Source of the DNA: an uncultured Aquimarina sp.
Lineage (GTDB): Bacteria > Bacteroidota > Bacteroidia > Flavobacteriales > Flavobacteriaceae
Direction of reading: 5' to 3'
NCBI GenBank assembly: GCA_947503835.1
Contig: CANNFM010000003.1
Span: 310,001 to 374,000, forward strand
Length of the DNA stretch: 64,000 nt
Part shown: positions 7,492 to 15,615 of the stretch, one piece after another
Layout of the letters: every line of letters starts with the position of its first letter
Numbering within the stretch: the first letter of the stretch is position 1
Program-made: the position numbers and the translations under genes
Notes under the pieces: model-generated
What the model saw: only the letters and a program-made list of their open reading frames with translations
What the model was told of the DNA's origin: nothing
Database searches by the model: none

Positions 7492-9338
7492 TGTATAGAT
7501 TTCAAAATATATATGCATTTAAAACCTATCTGTTTCCTGTGGTTACCTGTTTTTTTGCTATCACTTTTTCACTACAACTTCAAGCTCAAAACTCGAGTAA
7601 TGAAGAGGTGAAAAGACTACAACGGTCTATATTTATTTTTAATTTTGCCCAGCAAATAGAATGGCAAAATCTCGAAGAGAAATCAACCTTCAAAATTGGC
7701 GTTCTAGGCCCTGATCGAACAATACTTGATCTTCAAGCATTATCCCAAAAACGAAAAATACATAGAAAACCTGTTGAAATTGTTCGTTTTCAGTTGGTGA
7801 AAGATGTAAAAGATATCCAATTACTTTATGTGAATCATAAATATAATTATGGGATTCATTACATTTTAAGTAAAATTTCCGATAAGAACATTTTATTAGT
7901 TAGTGAAGATTATAACTTCAATGCATCTATGATTAATATGGTTAATGTAGGTGATTCTTTTGAGTACGAAATTAATTCCATTAGGATTGAAAATGAAGGG
8001 TTTTTAATGGCACCTTCATTGAAACAATATGCGATTACTTCTTCAGAAAAATGGAAACGATTATTTAAAAAAACCAAAAGATCACTAACAGAGGTACAAG
8101 AAGAAAATAAAGAACATAAAACTGTTATTCGGGATAAAGAGGAGGAGATACAGTATCAAAAGAATAAAATAACAGATCAGTTAGAAAAAATTGATCATCA
8201 GGAAAGGGAAATTGATAATAATAGAGAAGAGATTGTTAAACGGAATCAGGAAATAGAGAAGTTGTATACAAAGAGTGAAATACAACTTAAAAAATATGAA
8301 GAAAAGATTCTGATCGAAAAAGAACTCGAGAAAAACATTCAGGAGCAAATTACATTTATTAAGAAGCAAGAAGAAAGTATTAAGGCTGGTAATCGCGAAA
8401 TTGAGAAGAGGACCGATTTTTTAGAACAGCAAGGTGCTCAAATCAAACAGCAGAAAGAAACCCTTGAACAGCAAAATTCTGAAATCGATATTCAGAAAAA
8501 AATTAACGTATTACTGATAGTTTTAGTTCTCTTGGCTCTTGGAGTCAGTTTTATTATCTATAGAAGTTACCTGGCTAAGAAAAGATTTAATGTAGTGTTA
8601 GAGAAAAAGAATCAAGCTATTTATGAGCAGTCTGTCGAATTAGAAGCCAAGAATAAAGAATTAGAACAATTTGCATATATCGCAAGTCATGACCTACAAG
8701 AACCATTAAATACAATTTCGAGTTTTATTGGGCTAATAGCAGAAGATTATGGTGATAGTTTTGATGATGTAGGAAGAGAAAGTCTTACTTTTATTAAGGA
8801 TGCCAGTGTGAGAATGAAGAAATTGATTGATGCTTTATTACAATATTCTAGGCTCGGTAGGAGTAAAGATTATTCTGATGTCGATTGCAATACTATTTTT
8901 AAAGAATTAGTAGCAGATTTAAAAAATGTTATAGAAACTACCAAAGCCAAAATCAATGTAAAGAATTTACCAATAGTTAAAGGCTCTGAAGTAGAGCTAC
9001 GTTTGTTGCTTCAAAACCTTGTTAGTAATGCGATTAAATTTAGAGAACCCAATAGTATCCCCGAAATCAATGTTTCTTGTAGTAAAAAGAATGACCCAGA
9101 AGGTACATCAAATGGTTTTTGGGAATTTTCTATACAAGACAATGGTATTGGGATCCCAGAACAACATAAAGAACGAATATTTGCTATATTTCAGCGATTG
9201 CACTCCAGGGAACAATATCAGGGAACAGGAATTGGCTTAGCACATTGCAAAAAAATTGTAGAATCCCATGGAGGTACAATTTGGTTAGAATCCCAAGAAG
9301 GAAAAGGGAGTACTTTCTATTTTACGATACCTGCTTAA
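7488..9338 (+). CDS. YfiR-domain sensor histidine kinase
   Basis: This 616-residue membrane kinase begins with a signal peptide (1-33). A periplasmic domain at about 40-185 resembles the YfiR/DUF4154 family (RSIFIFNFAQQIEWQN at its start). A long Glu/Lys/Gln-rich coiled coil follows (about 195-337), then one membrane helix (about 338-360) and a second short coiled coil. Next come a HisKA domain with phosphoacceptor His401 (YIASHDLQEPLNTI) and a HATPase domain with N-box NLVSNAIKF, G1 DNGIGIP and G2 GTGIGLAHCKKIVESHGG. It overlaps the TonB receptor gene by ATGA. The phytochrome-like transmitter fits the two upstream single-domain regulators as phosphate targets. I infer that it senses the state or cargo of the receptor. 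Confidence 0.85.
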   Translation: MMYRFQNIYAFKTYLFPVVTCFFAITFSLQLQAQNSSNEEVKRLQRSIFIFNFAQQIEWQNLEEKSTFKIGVLGPDRTILDLQALSQKRKIHRKPVEIVRFQLVKDVKDIQLLYVNHKYNYGIHYILSKISDKNILLVSEDYNFNASMINMVNVGDSFEYEINSIRIENEGFLMAPSLKQYAITSSEKWKRLFKKTKRSLTEVQEENKEHKTVIRDKEEEIQYQKNKITDQLEKIDHQEREIDNNREEIVKRNQEIEKLYTKSEIQLKKYEEKILIEKELEKNIQEQITFIKKQEESIKAGNREIEKRTDFLEQQGAQIKQQKETLEQQNSEIDIQKKINVLLIVLVLLALGVSFIIYRSYLAKKRFNVVLEKKNQAIYEQSVELEAKNKELEQFAYIASHDLQEPLNTISSFIGLIAEDYGDSFDDVGRESLTFIKDASVRMKKLIDALLQYSRLGRSKDYSDVDCNTIFKELVADLKNVIETTKAKINVKNLPIVKGSEVELRLLLQNLVSNAIKFREPNSIPEINVSCSKKNDPEGTSNGFWEFSIQDNGIGIPEQHKERIFAIFQRLHSREQYQGTGIGLAHCKKIVESHGGTIWLESQEGKGSTFYFTIPA

Positions 9339-9467
9339 TTATTCTTTTTTTCTAAAAAGAAATCCAAGAGGCACTAATATCAGAACAAAAAAATACCACC
9401 CGGTAATCAAACCGATTATGGTTATTGCAGCAGCAATAATCATTATCCATATCATTTTGTTAGACAT
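9339..9467 (-). CDS. 42-residue hydrophobic membrane peptide
   Basis: A short reading frame (ATG at 9465-9467, stop at 9339-9341) encodes a 42-residue peptide. It has one or two membrane helices (IWIMIIAAAITIIGLITGWY, then FFVLILVPLGFLF) and a positively charged tail ending RKKE. It starts five bases after the DUF1080 gene's stop on the same strand, so it is probably the last gene of that operon. Its stop abuts the stop of the convergent histidine kinase. The hydrophobic, in-frame character and tight spacing argue for a real gene, but I know no family for it. Confidence 0.5.
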   Translation of the reverse strand: MSNKMIWIMIIAAAITIIGLITGWYFFVLILVPLGFLFRKKE

Positions 9468-9472
9468 TCTTA

Positions 9473-10270
9473 TTATAATTCCCTAATCCATATTTTACGG
9501 TATTGTACCAGATTGCCATGATCCTGTAACTTAATGGGGCCTTTACCATGTGCTTCATTTTTTGGAGGCCCAATATATTCTGTAGATCCTAATATTTCAA
9601 CATGATCTTGTACTAAGACTCCGTTATGAATCACAGTAAAGCTTCCAGATTTAATTTTTTTACCTTCGGCATCAAATTCCGGCGCATGAAAAATAATATC
9701 ATAAGTTTGCCATTGATCAGGTGCTTTGGTGGCATTTACTAAAGGAATATGTTGTTTATAAATAGATGTAGCTTGACCGTTAGCATAGGTTTGATTTTTA
9801 TGACTGTCTAAAATCTGCACTTCATATTTATTTTGAAAGAAAACCCCACTATTACCACGTCCTTGTCCTTCTCCTTCTAGTACATCAGGTGCACTCCATT
9901 CTAAATGTAATTGTACACTTCCAAAATTTTGTCTAGTTTGTATATCTCCTGCTCCCGGTTTTACAGTCATCGTTTGATCAGGGTTAATCGTCCACACTGC
10001 TGCAGTAGAATCTTTAGCCGACATCCATGTTTCTAAATTAGACCCGTCAAATAATACTATGGCATCAGAGGGTATATTGTTTTCATTAAATGTAACTACT
10101 TTTGGTTGCGGTTCCCAGACTTCGGTTTGCTTAGGGTCCGTAATTTCCTTTTCTGGTGTGGGTATAATTTCTTCTTTTTTATCTTGCTCTTTGATTTTAT
10201 TAGTGTCAGTTTTTTCTTTGCAAGAATACGTAATAGCTAAAACTATAAATAGATAAACAATAGTCTTCAT
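9473..10270 (-). CDS. DUF1080 protein, 3-keto-disaccharide hydrolase-like lipoprotein
   Basis: The 265-residue lipoprotein has a lipobox at VLAITYSC (Cys17), an acidic Lys/Glu linker and a DUF1080 (PF06439) concanavalin-like domain over about 65-265. Family marks are AIVLFDGSNLETW, FGSVQLHLEW and GNSGVFFQNKYEVQILDS. Characterised DUF1080 proteins cleave 3-keto-glycosides such as 3-keto-trehalose or 3-keto-glucosides; others are uncharacterised. It follows oxidoreductases able to make the 3-keto substrate, which supports the same role here. It probably sits in the periplasm or on the cell surface. The gene is 20 bases downstream of the TIM-barrel gene. Confidence 0.75.
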   Translation of the reverse strand: MKTIVYLFIVLAITYSCKEKTDTNKIKEQDKKEEIIPTPEKEITDPKQTEVWEPQPKVVTFNENNIPSDAIVLFDGSNLETWMSAKDSTAAVWTINPDQTMTVKPGAGDIQTRQNFGSVQLHLEWSAPDVLEGEGQGRGNSGVFFQNKYEVQILDSHKNQTYANGQATSIYKQHIPLVNATKAPDQWQTYDIIFHAPEFDAEGKKIKSGSFTVIHNGVLVQDHVEILGSTEYIGPPKNEAHGKGPIKLQDHGNLVQYRKIWIREL

Positions 10271-10290
10271 TGTGGTGTTTTTTTAATTGG

Positions 10291-11343
10291 TTATAATCCT
10301 AATACTTTCTTTAGTTGTGCTTTATCAATATCGGCACCTGCGAAATCGTCGAAAGCTTTTTGAGTTGCTTCTATAATATGATTTTGAATAAAAGAAGCGC
10401 CTTCTCTGGCTCCTTGTTCAGGAGATTTGATACAACATTCCCATTCCATTACTGCCCAAACATCACATCCGTATTCTGTGAGCTTCGAAAAAATAGTTTT
10501 AAAATCTATTTGCCCATCTCCGGGAGAACGATATCGACCGGCACGGTCAATCCAATCACTATACCCGCCAAAAACGCCTTTTTTCCCTGTAGGATTAAAC
10601 TCTGAATCTTTTACATGAAATGCTTTAATAAATTCATGATAATGGTCTATATATTCGATATAATCTAATTGCTGCAATACAAAATGACTTGGATCATATA
10701 AAATGTTTACTCTTTTATGATTACCGGTAGCTTCTAAAAATCGCTCAAAGGTTACACCATCATGAAGATCTTCTCCTGGATGAATTTCATAACAAACATC
10801 AACCCCTTTTTCATCAAAATGATTGAGAATCGGCAACCAGCGTTTGGCGAGTTCTTCAAACCCCATTTCGACCAAACCTGCAGGTCGTTGTGGCCAGGGA
10901 TGCATGGTATGCCATAGCAGTGCGCCAGAAAATGTGGCATGAACATTTATCCCCAATCTTCGGCTTGCTGTAGCTGCATCTTTTACCTGTTGTACGGCCC
11001 ATTCTGTCCTCTTTTTGGGATTGTTTTTGCAATCATCGGGTGCGAAGTTATCAAACATGATGTCGTAGGTGGGATGTACAGCAACCAATTGTCCCTGTAA
11101 ATGTGTAGAGAGTTCTGTGATTTCTAATCCGTAATTTGCAATTTTACCTTTTAATTCGTCACAATATGTTTGACTTTCGGCAGCCTTATCAAGATCAATT
11201 AATCGAGTTTCCCAGGTGGGTATTTGTATACCTTTATACCCAAGATTAGATGCCCATTTGCATAATCCTTCCAAAGAATTAAACGGAGCTTTATCATCCA
11301 TAAACTGGGCTAGAAATACGGCAGGGCCTTTAATGGTTTTCAT
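10291..11343 (-). CDS. Sugar phosphate isomerase/epimerase family TIM-barrel protein
   Basis: This cytoplasmic TIM-barrel of the xylose-isomerase-like/AP-endonuclease-2 superfamily is 350 residues long from the ATG at 11343. A TTG nine bases upstream is less likely to be used. Expected metal ligands are visible in order: Glu in VCYEIHPGED, Asp and His in ILYDPSHF, His in AFHVKDSE, and Glu in AVMEWECC. Such enzymes act as isomerases, epimerases or dehydratases on sugars, inositols or keto sugars. Between a Gfo/Idh/MocA oxidoreductase and a DUF1080 protein, it most likely handles an oxidised sugar. The exact reaction cannot be read from the sequence. Confidence 0.75.
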   Translation of the reverse strand: MKTIKGPAVFLAQFMDDKAPFNSLEGLCKWASNLGYKGIQIPTWETRLIDLDKAAESQTYCDELKGKIANYGLEITELSTHLQGQLVAVHPTYDIMFDNFAPDDCKNNPKKRTEWAVQQVKDAATASRRLGINVHATFSGALLWHTMHPWPQRPAGLVEMGFEELAKRWLPILNHFDEKGVDVCYEIHPGEDLHDGVTFERFLEATGNHKRVNILYDPSHFVLQQLDYIEYIDHYHEFIKAFHVKDSEFNPTGKKGVFGGYSDWIDRAGRYRSPGDGQIDFKTIFSKLTEYGCDVWAVMEWECCIKSPEQGAREGASFIQNHIIEATQKAFDDFAGADIDKAQLKKVLGL

Positions 11344-11416
11344 GTGATTCAAGTATTTTTTTGCAACGTATAGTTACTTCTCCTCAAGGGAGAGAAACCT
11401 TAGATGCTTACTATTT

Positions 11417-12562
11417 TTAAATTTTTATCCAACTTGCATTGTTTTTACTACTTTCTACAGCAGCATATATAAATTTCATTCCTCGCACTCCATCTTTCGC
11501 GGTAGGAAAATCTGGTTGGGCAGAAAGTTGTTTTCCTTTCTTAACTTCAAGAAGTTCTTTGGCGAAACTCCTATAAATAGTTGCAAAACCTTCTAAATAT
11601 CCTTCTGGATGTCCCGCAGGAATACGTACATATTCTGAAGCTTCGGGATAACCACCATTACCTCCTGGAGTAAAAACTTGTTTAGGTTGATCCAACCATC
11701 GTACTACCAATTCATTTGGATTTTCCTGATACCACTCAACACTTCCTTTGGTACCGTAAATTTTTACTCCCAGATTGTTTTCTTCACCAGTAGCAATTTG
11801 CGAAAATGTCATCACTCCTTTAGCTCCGTTTTCAAAACGAAGTAAAATATTACCATCATCATCTAGGATTCTACCTTCACCAAATGCAGTAACATCTGCG
11901 GCTAGTTCATCAATATGAATCCCCGTTATATATTCTGCCAAATTCTCTGCGTGGGTACCAATATCGCCGAGAGCACCACCGATACCAGATTTTTTTGGAT
12001 CTATACGCCATGCAGCCTGTTTTTGGCCTGTTTTTTCCACCGCAGTGGCTAACCATCCTTGCAAGTACTGCACATTGATTTTACGAATAACTCCTAAATC
12101 ACCTTTGGCAATCATAGCTTTTGCTTGTTTCACCATAGGATATCCTGTGTAGTTATGTGTCAATGCAAAAACTTTTCCAGATGATTGTACAATCTTTTCC
12201 AACGTAATAGCTTCTTCTAGTGTTAAGGTCATAGGTTTGTCACAAATCACATGAAACCCATGTTCTAACGCCATTTTTGCAGGAGGAAAGTGCATGTGGT
12301 TAGGGGTTACAATAGCCACAAAATGCATACGTTCTCCTTCAGGAAGTTTAGCTTCTTCTTTGATCATTTGCTCAAAACTTCCATAGGCTCTCTTTTTTGA
12401 TATTCCTAACGCTTCCGCGGAAGCCATACTTTTTTCTTCACTACTAGAAAAGGCACCACAAACTAGTGATATCATTCCGTCGATACTAGCTGCTTTTCGG
12501 TGTACATCTCCGATGAAAGAACCTATTCCTCCACCTACCATTCCCATTTTTAGTCGAGTCAT
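11417..12562 (-). CDS. Gfo/Idh/MocA family oxidoreductase
   Basis: This 381-residue protein has an N-terminal Rossmann fold (MGMVGGGIGSFIGDVHR, residues 6-22) for NAD(P) and the conserved catalytic-lysine motif as CDKPMTL near residue 97. The C-terminal alpha/beta domain carries GIGGALGDIGTHAENLAEY near 190-210, with the usual active-site His. No signal peptide is visible, so it is probably cytoplasmic. The family oxidises or reduces sugars and inositols at a ring carbon. Here it may interconvert 3-keto and hydroxy sugars in the same pathway as its neighbours. The 153-base gap upstream, with a nested inverted repeat, separates it from the permease gene. Confidence 0.8.
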   Translation of the reverse strand: MTRLKMGMVGGGIGSFIGDVHRKAASIDGMISLVCGAFSSSEEKSMASAEALGISKKRAYGSFEQMIKEEAKLPEGERMHFVAIVTPNHMHFPPAKMALEHGFHVICDKPMTLTLEEAITLEKIVQSSGKVFALTHNYTGYPMVKQAKAMIAKGDLGVIRKINVQYLQGWLATAVEKTGQKQAAWRIDPKKSGIGGALGDIGTHAENLAEYITGIHIDELAADVTAFGEGRILDDDGNILLRFENGAKGVMTFSQIATGEENNLGVKIYGTKGSVEWYQENPNELVVRWLDQPKQVFTPGGNGGYPEASEYVRIPAGHPEGYLEGFATIYRSFAKELLEVKKGKQLSAQPDFPTAKDGVRGMKFIYAAVESSKNNASWIKI

Positions 12563-12644
12563 TTTTCTTGAATTTTATTGTAATTAAAACTAATACTTAA
12601 TATTCAAACTTATAGGTTTAACATAATTTCTTGACTGTAGTAGG

Positions 12645-12701
12645 CAGTTGGTGGTATGCAGTATTTTATTATGAAATACAATTACTGCATACTGCTAACT
12701 G
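12645..12701. repeat. Nested inverted repeat between permease and oxidoreductase genes
   Basis: An inner perfect 10-base repeat (GTATGCAGTA at 12654-12663, TACTGCATAC at 12683-12692) is enclosed by a 5-base repeat (CAGTT at 12645-12649, AACTG at 12697-12701). The 19-base loop holds a further ATTT/AAAT pair. There is no T-run, so it is a poor intrinsic terminator. It could be an RNA stem that trims or stabilises the minus-strand operon transcript, an operator, or a small palindromic repeat element. Confidence 0.5.
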
Positions 12702-12715
12702 AATACTTAAAAACT

Positions 12716-13945
12716 TTACTCCTTATATTCTATTTTTTCATTTTTGAAGAACACCCCAAAAAGTATCATTACCACTGCTGCAAAGATGGCAGGGAAGATC
12801 CAAATGCTATTCCAATCGTGTTGCCCATCTGCAACTAAATTGGCATCCGTAATTTTACCTGCTACATAAAAACCAATTAACATTCCTAGTCCGTAGGTTG
12901 CTAGTGTGATTAATCCTTGTGCAGCACTTTTAAACTTTTCTCCTGCTTTGCTATCGGTATAGATTTGTCCCGATACAAAGAAGAAATCATAACAAATGCC
13001 ATGCAGAGCAATCCCAGTGATAAGCATAAAAGCAAGTTCTCCAGAGTTACCGTATGCAAATAATAAATAACGAAGTGTCCATGCAATCATACCAACTAAT
13101 AGCGTCTTCTTGAAACCAAATTTTTTAAAGAAAAAGGGGAGAAGTAGCATAAAAACTACTTCTGAAACTTGCCCAATAGTCATTTTTGCGGCTGGATTCG
13201 AAACACCAACTTCACCTAAAAACTGACCTGCATGTTGGTAGTAAAAAGCGAGTGGGATACAGATCAGTATCGAAGCTAGAAAAAAGAATAAAAAATTTCT
13301 ATCTTTTAAAAGTTTTAATGCATCAAGACCCAAAATATCTGAGATACTAATTTTTTGATCTTTACCTACTTTAGGAGGTGTTTTGGGTAATGTAAAACTA
13401 AATATACCTAGGGCAGCTGATGCGATGGCGGTCATTAAGAATGTGTTTTTAAGCATTCCATTAGCAACACCTTCACTAGAATCCCAATGAAAAGCATAGC
13501 TTATTAATAGCCCTGCTACAATCCATCCAATAGTACCAAATACACGAACAAAAGAGAATTCTTTGGCGGGATCTTTCATTTGATTAAAAGACACTGAGTT
13601 AACCAAAGCTAATGTTGGCATATAGGCGATCATATAGCCAAGTACATAAGGGTAAAATGCTGCAAAATCTGCAGCATTTGCCATTTGATACATTAAAACG
13701 GCACCTACAAGATGTAGAATACCAAGTATTTTTTCGGCATTAAAAAAACGATCTGCGATCAAACCAATAATAAAAGGAGCGATAATGGCTCCCCAGGATT
13801 GTGTAGAGTATGCCATTCCGGTTTCTGCACCAGAGGTTTGTAATGTATTAGGTAAATATATCCCCATGGTTACAAACCAGCCTCCCCAAATAAAGAATTC
13901 TAAAAACATCATTAAGGAGAGTTGAATCTGAGTAATAGCCTTCAT
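12716..13945 (-). CDS. MFS permease of the nucleoside:H+ symporter (NupG-like) family
   Basis: The 409-residue, 12-helix membrane protein has the N-terminal signature MMFLEFFIWGGWFVTMGIYL. Further family segments are GLIADRFFNAEKIL (loop 2-3) and FVRVFGTIGWIVAG, characteristic of the NupG/XapB branch of the major facilitator superfamily. Although named for nucleosides, many Bacteroidota members sit beside sugar oxidoreductases and isomerases and are thought to carry sugars or sugar derivatives. Here it lies between two TIM-barrel isomerase/epimerase regions, so an oxidised sugar or monosaccharide is a reasonable guess. It is nine bases downstream of the TIM-barrel lipoprotein gene, in the same operon. 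Confidence 0.75.
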   Translation of the reverse strand: MKAITQIQLSLMMFLEFFIWGGWFVTMGIYLPNTLQTSGAETGMAYSTQSWGAIIAPFIIGLIADRFFNAEKILGILHLVGAVLMYQMANAADFAAFYPYVLGYMIAYMPTLALVNSVSFNQMKDPAKEFSFVRVFGTIGWIVAGLLISYAFHWDSSEGVANGMLKNTFLMTAIASAALGIFSFTLPKTPPKVGKDQKISISDILGLDALKLLKDRNFLFFFLASILICIPLAFYYQHAGQFLGEVGVSNPAAKMTIGQVSEVVFMLLLPFFFKKFGFKKTLLVGMIAWTLRYLLFAYGNSGELAFMLITGIALHGICYDFFFVSGQIYTDSKAGEKFKSAAQGLITLATYGLGMLIGFYVAGKITDANLVADGQHDWNSIWIFPAIFAAVVMILFGVFFKNEKIEYKE

Positions 13946-13954
13946 AAAAAGATA

Positions 13955-14947
13955 TTAGTTTAGTTGCTTTGTAGCGTTGATTAATAAATCCCGAGTGGCA
14001 GTGATACCTTCAATTTCAGTAAGACGTTCTCCTTCATATTCTACACCAATAAAACCATCATATCCTGATTTCTTAATAATCTCAAGCATTTTTTTATAGT
14101 CGATAGTTGTTTCATTACCTTCTGCATTAAAATCATATGATTTTGCACTTACAGCTTTAGCATAAGGCATCATTTCTTCAACTCCTTGATATTTTGGATA
14201 TTCTTTGATGCATTTAGCGCCCCAACGTTCGCCACCTTCGCGTTCTAGGCAAAAATTCCCAAAATCGGGTAGTACACCACAATTGGGTTTATTTACTTTT
14301 TTCATTACTTCAACTAACAATGAGGCATTAGAAGATAGGTATCCATGATTTTCTACAATGACATTAATATTTTTGGTGGCTGCATAATCAGATAGTTTAC
14401 CAAGACCATCTGTTGCAACATCAATCCATTGTTTAGGATCATTGGTGCCAAATAAGTTTACTCTAATAGAGTGGCATCCTAAAAATTGCGCAGCATCTAC
14501 CCATTTTTTGTGGTTTTCTACCGATTCATTTCGTTTTGTATCATCAATCACAGCCAAATCTCCTTCACCATCTACCATAATGATTAAATTCTGGATATTA
14601 TGCTCTTCACTTTTCACTTTTAAAGCTTCTAAAAGTGTTTGCATAGCCTTTTTAGGATCGGGATCTTTTTTTAGTTCTTTGGTATATAGCTGACTTACAT
14701 ATTCAATGCCTTCAAAACCTAATTCATTCGCTTTTTGAGCAAAGTCCATGGGATCGATTTCTCCAGATTGCATAGCTTTATGAAGTGACCATTGGGCTAG
14801 AGATAGTTTGAAAAAAGGTTGGGTTTCTTCTGGAGGTGTTTCCATGGAAGATTCTTCTTTTTGAGGTTCTGAATTTTTAGAAATATTCTTTTTGCATGAT
14901 CCTAAAATTAGCATCAGAATAAGCCCCGTTATGATAGTTTTTTGCAT
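13955..14947 (-). CDS. TIM-barrel sugar isomerase/epimerase lipoprotein
   Basis: A 330-residue protein with a lipobox signal peptide (LMLILGSC, Cys18), a Ser/Glu/Pro linker to about residue 45, and a xylose-isomerase-like TIM barrel. Likely metal ligands are Glu in NVIVENHGYLS, Asp in GVLPDFGNF and Glu in GFIGVEYEGE. Unlike its relative at 10291 it is exported, so it probably acts on an oxidised sugar in the periplasm, close to the GMC enzyme. A periplasmic TIM-barrel beside GMC and DUF1080 proteins fits a 3-keto-sugar route. The reaction is unknown. Gap to the upstream gene is 19 bases. Confidence 0.7.
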   Translation of the reverse strand: MQKTIITGLILMLILGSCKKNISKNSEPQKEESSMETPPEETQPFFKLSLAQWSLHKAMQSGEIDPMDFAQKANELGFEGIEYVSQLYTKELKKDPDPKKAMQTLLEALKVKSEEHNIQNLIIMVDGEGDLAVIDDTKRNESVENHKKWVDAAQFLGCHSIRVNLFGTNDPKQWIDVATDGLGKLSDYAATKNINVIVENHGYLSSNASLLVEVMKKVNKPNCGVLPDFGNFCLEREGGERWGAKCIKEYPKYQGVEEMMPYAKAVSAKSYDFNAEGNETTIDYKKMLEIIKKSGYDGFIGVEYEGERLTEIEGITATRDLLINATKQLN

Positions 14948-14966
14948 AATTGTTTATCGTATAAGG

Positions 14967-15605
14967 TTATAATGACCAGGCTTTTCCGCCGGTTAATTTT
15001 TCTAAAGAATCGCATCCTATTTGCTGGCCAGGTACAGGAGCATATGCGAGTACATTTTCTCCTATTTCTTCGCTGGTTTTAAACCCCCAAATCGAGAGAT
15101 CTCTAACGGCAGTGAGGTAAGAAAAGATTCTAGTATCTTTAGAAATGCTTTCAAGGTCTTCAGGACTTTTTAAAGCCTGCATTTCTTTTTCATATGCTTT
15201 TTGCTGCTCTTTTGAAGATTTAAGGTATTTGGCTAAAAAGGCATCATATTCTTCAAGGAGTACTTTTTTTACAGGTTTATCTTCATTAATACCAAGCGCT
15301 TCTATCACAAGGCCTGCACTTTTTTTAAACATGCCTGCCTCTTCTTCTTTGGCAACATTATTAATGTATCGTTCAACAAACATAGGCACATTAAGTGATT
15401 TAGCACCAGGGATATCGGTTTCTGGGATGATTAGATCTACGAGTTGATCTAATACTTTGGCTTCATCCTCAGAAAGTAATTCTGGAACCCAGTTTAGTTT
15501 TATCTCGGCAGTGCAACTATGCAGGATACTTAATATTGCAGGAGTAGCGGCGATATACCCAGCTGATAATCCGATATTTTTTAAGGCTTCTCTTCTGTTC
15601 ATCAT
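14967..15605 (-). CDS. Gluconate 2-dehydrogenase subunit 3-like protein
   Basis: A 212-residue protein of the gluconate_2-dh3 family (PF13618), the small partner of membrane-associated GMC dehydrogenases. It has a Tat-like start (MMNRREALKNIGLSAGYIAA), a hydrophobic stretch, then the family hallmark ELLSEDEAKVLDQLVDLIIPETDIPGA at about 40-70. I choose the ATG at 15605 (or 15602). A longer frame to 15647 would overlap the GMC gene and move the Tat-like motif away from the N-terminus. The protein probably chaperones export of the GMC subunit and completes a three-part dehydrogenase with the cytochrome at 17340. Confidence 0.8.
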   Translation of the reverse strand: MMNRREALKNIGLSAGYIAATPAILSILHSCTAEIKLNWVPELLSEDEAKVLDQLVDLIIPETDIPGAKSLNVPMFVERYINNVAKEEEAGMFKKSAGLVIEALGINEDKPVKKVLLEEYDAFLAKYLKSSKEQQKAYEKEMQALKSPEDLESISKDTRIFSYLTAVRDLSIWGFKTSEEIGENVLAYAPVPGQQIGCDSLEKLTGGKAWSL

Positions 15606-15615
15606 AATTATAGAA

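Noticed and set aside
12656..12838. 60-residue plus-strand frame over the nested repeat and permease end
   Set aside because: It runs through the inverted repeat and antisense to the permease C-terminus; no family resemblance.
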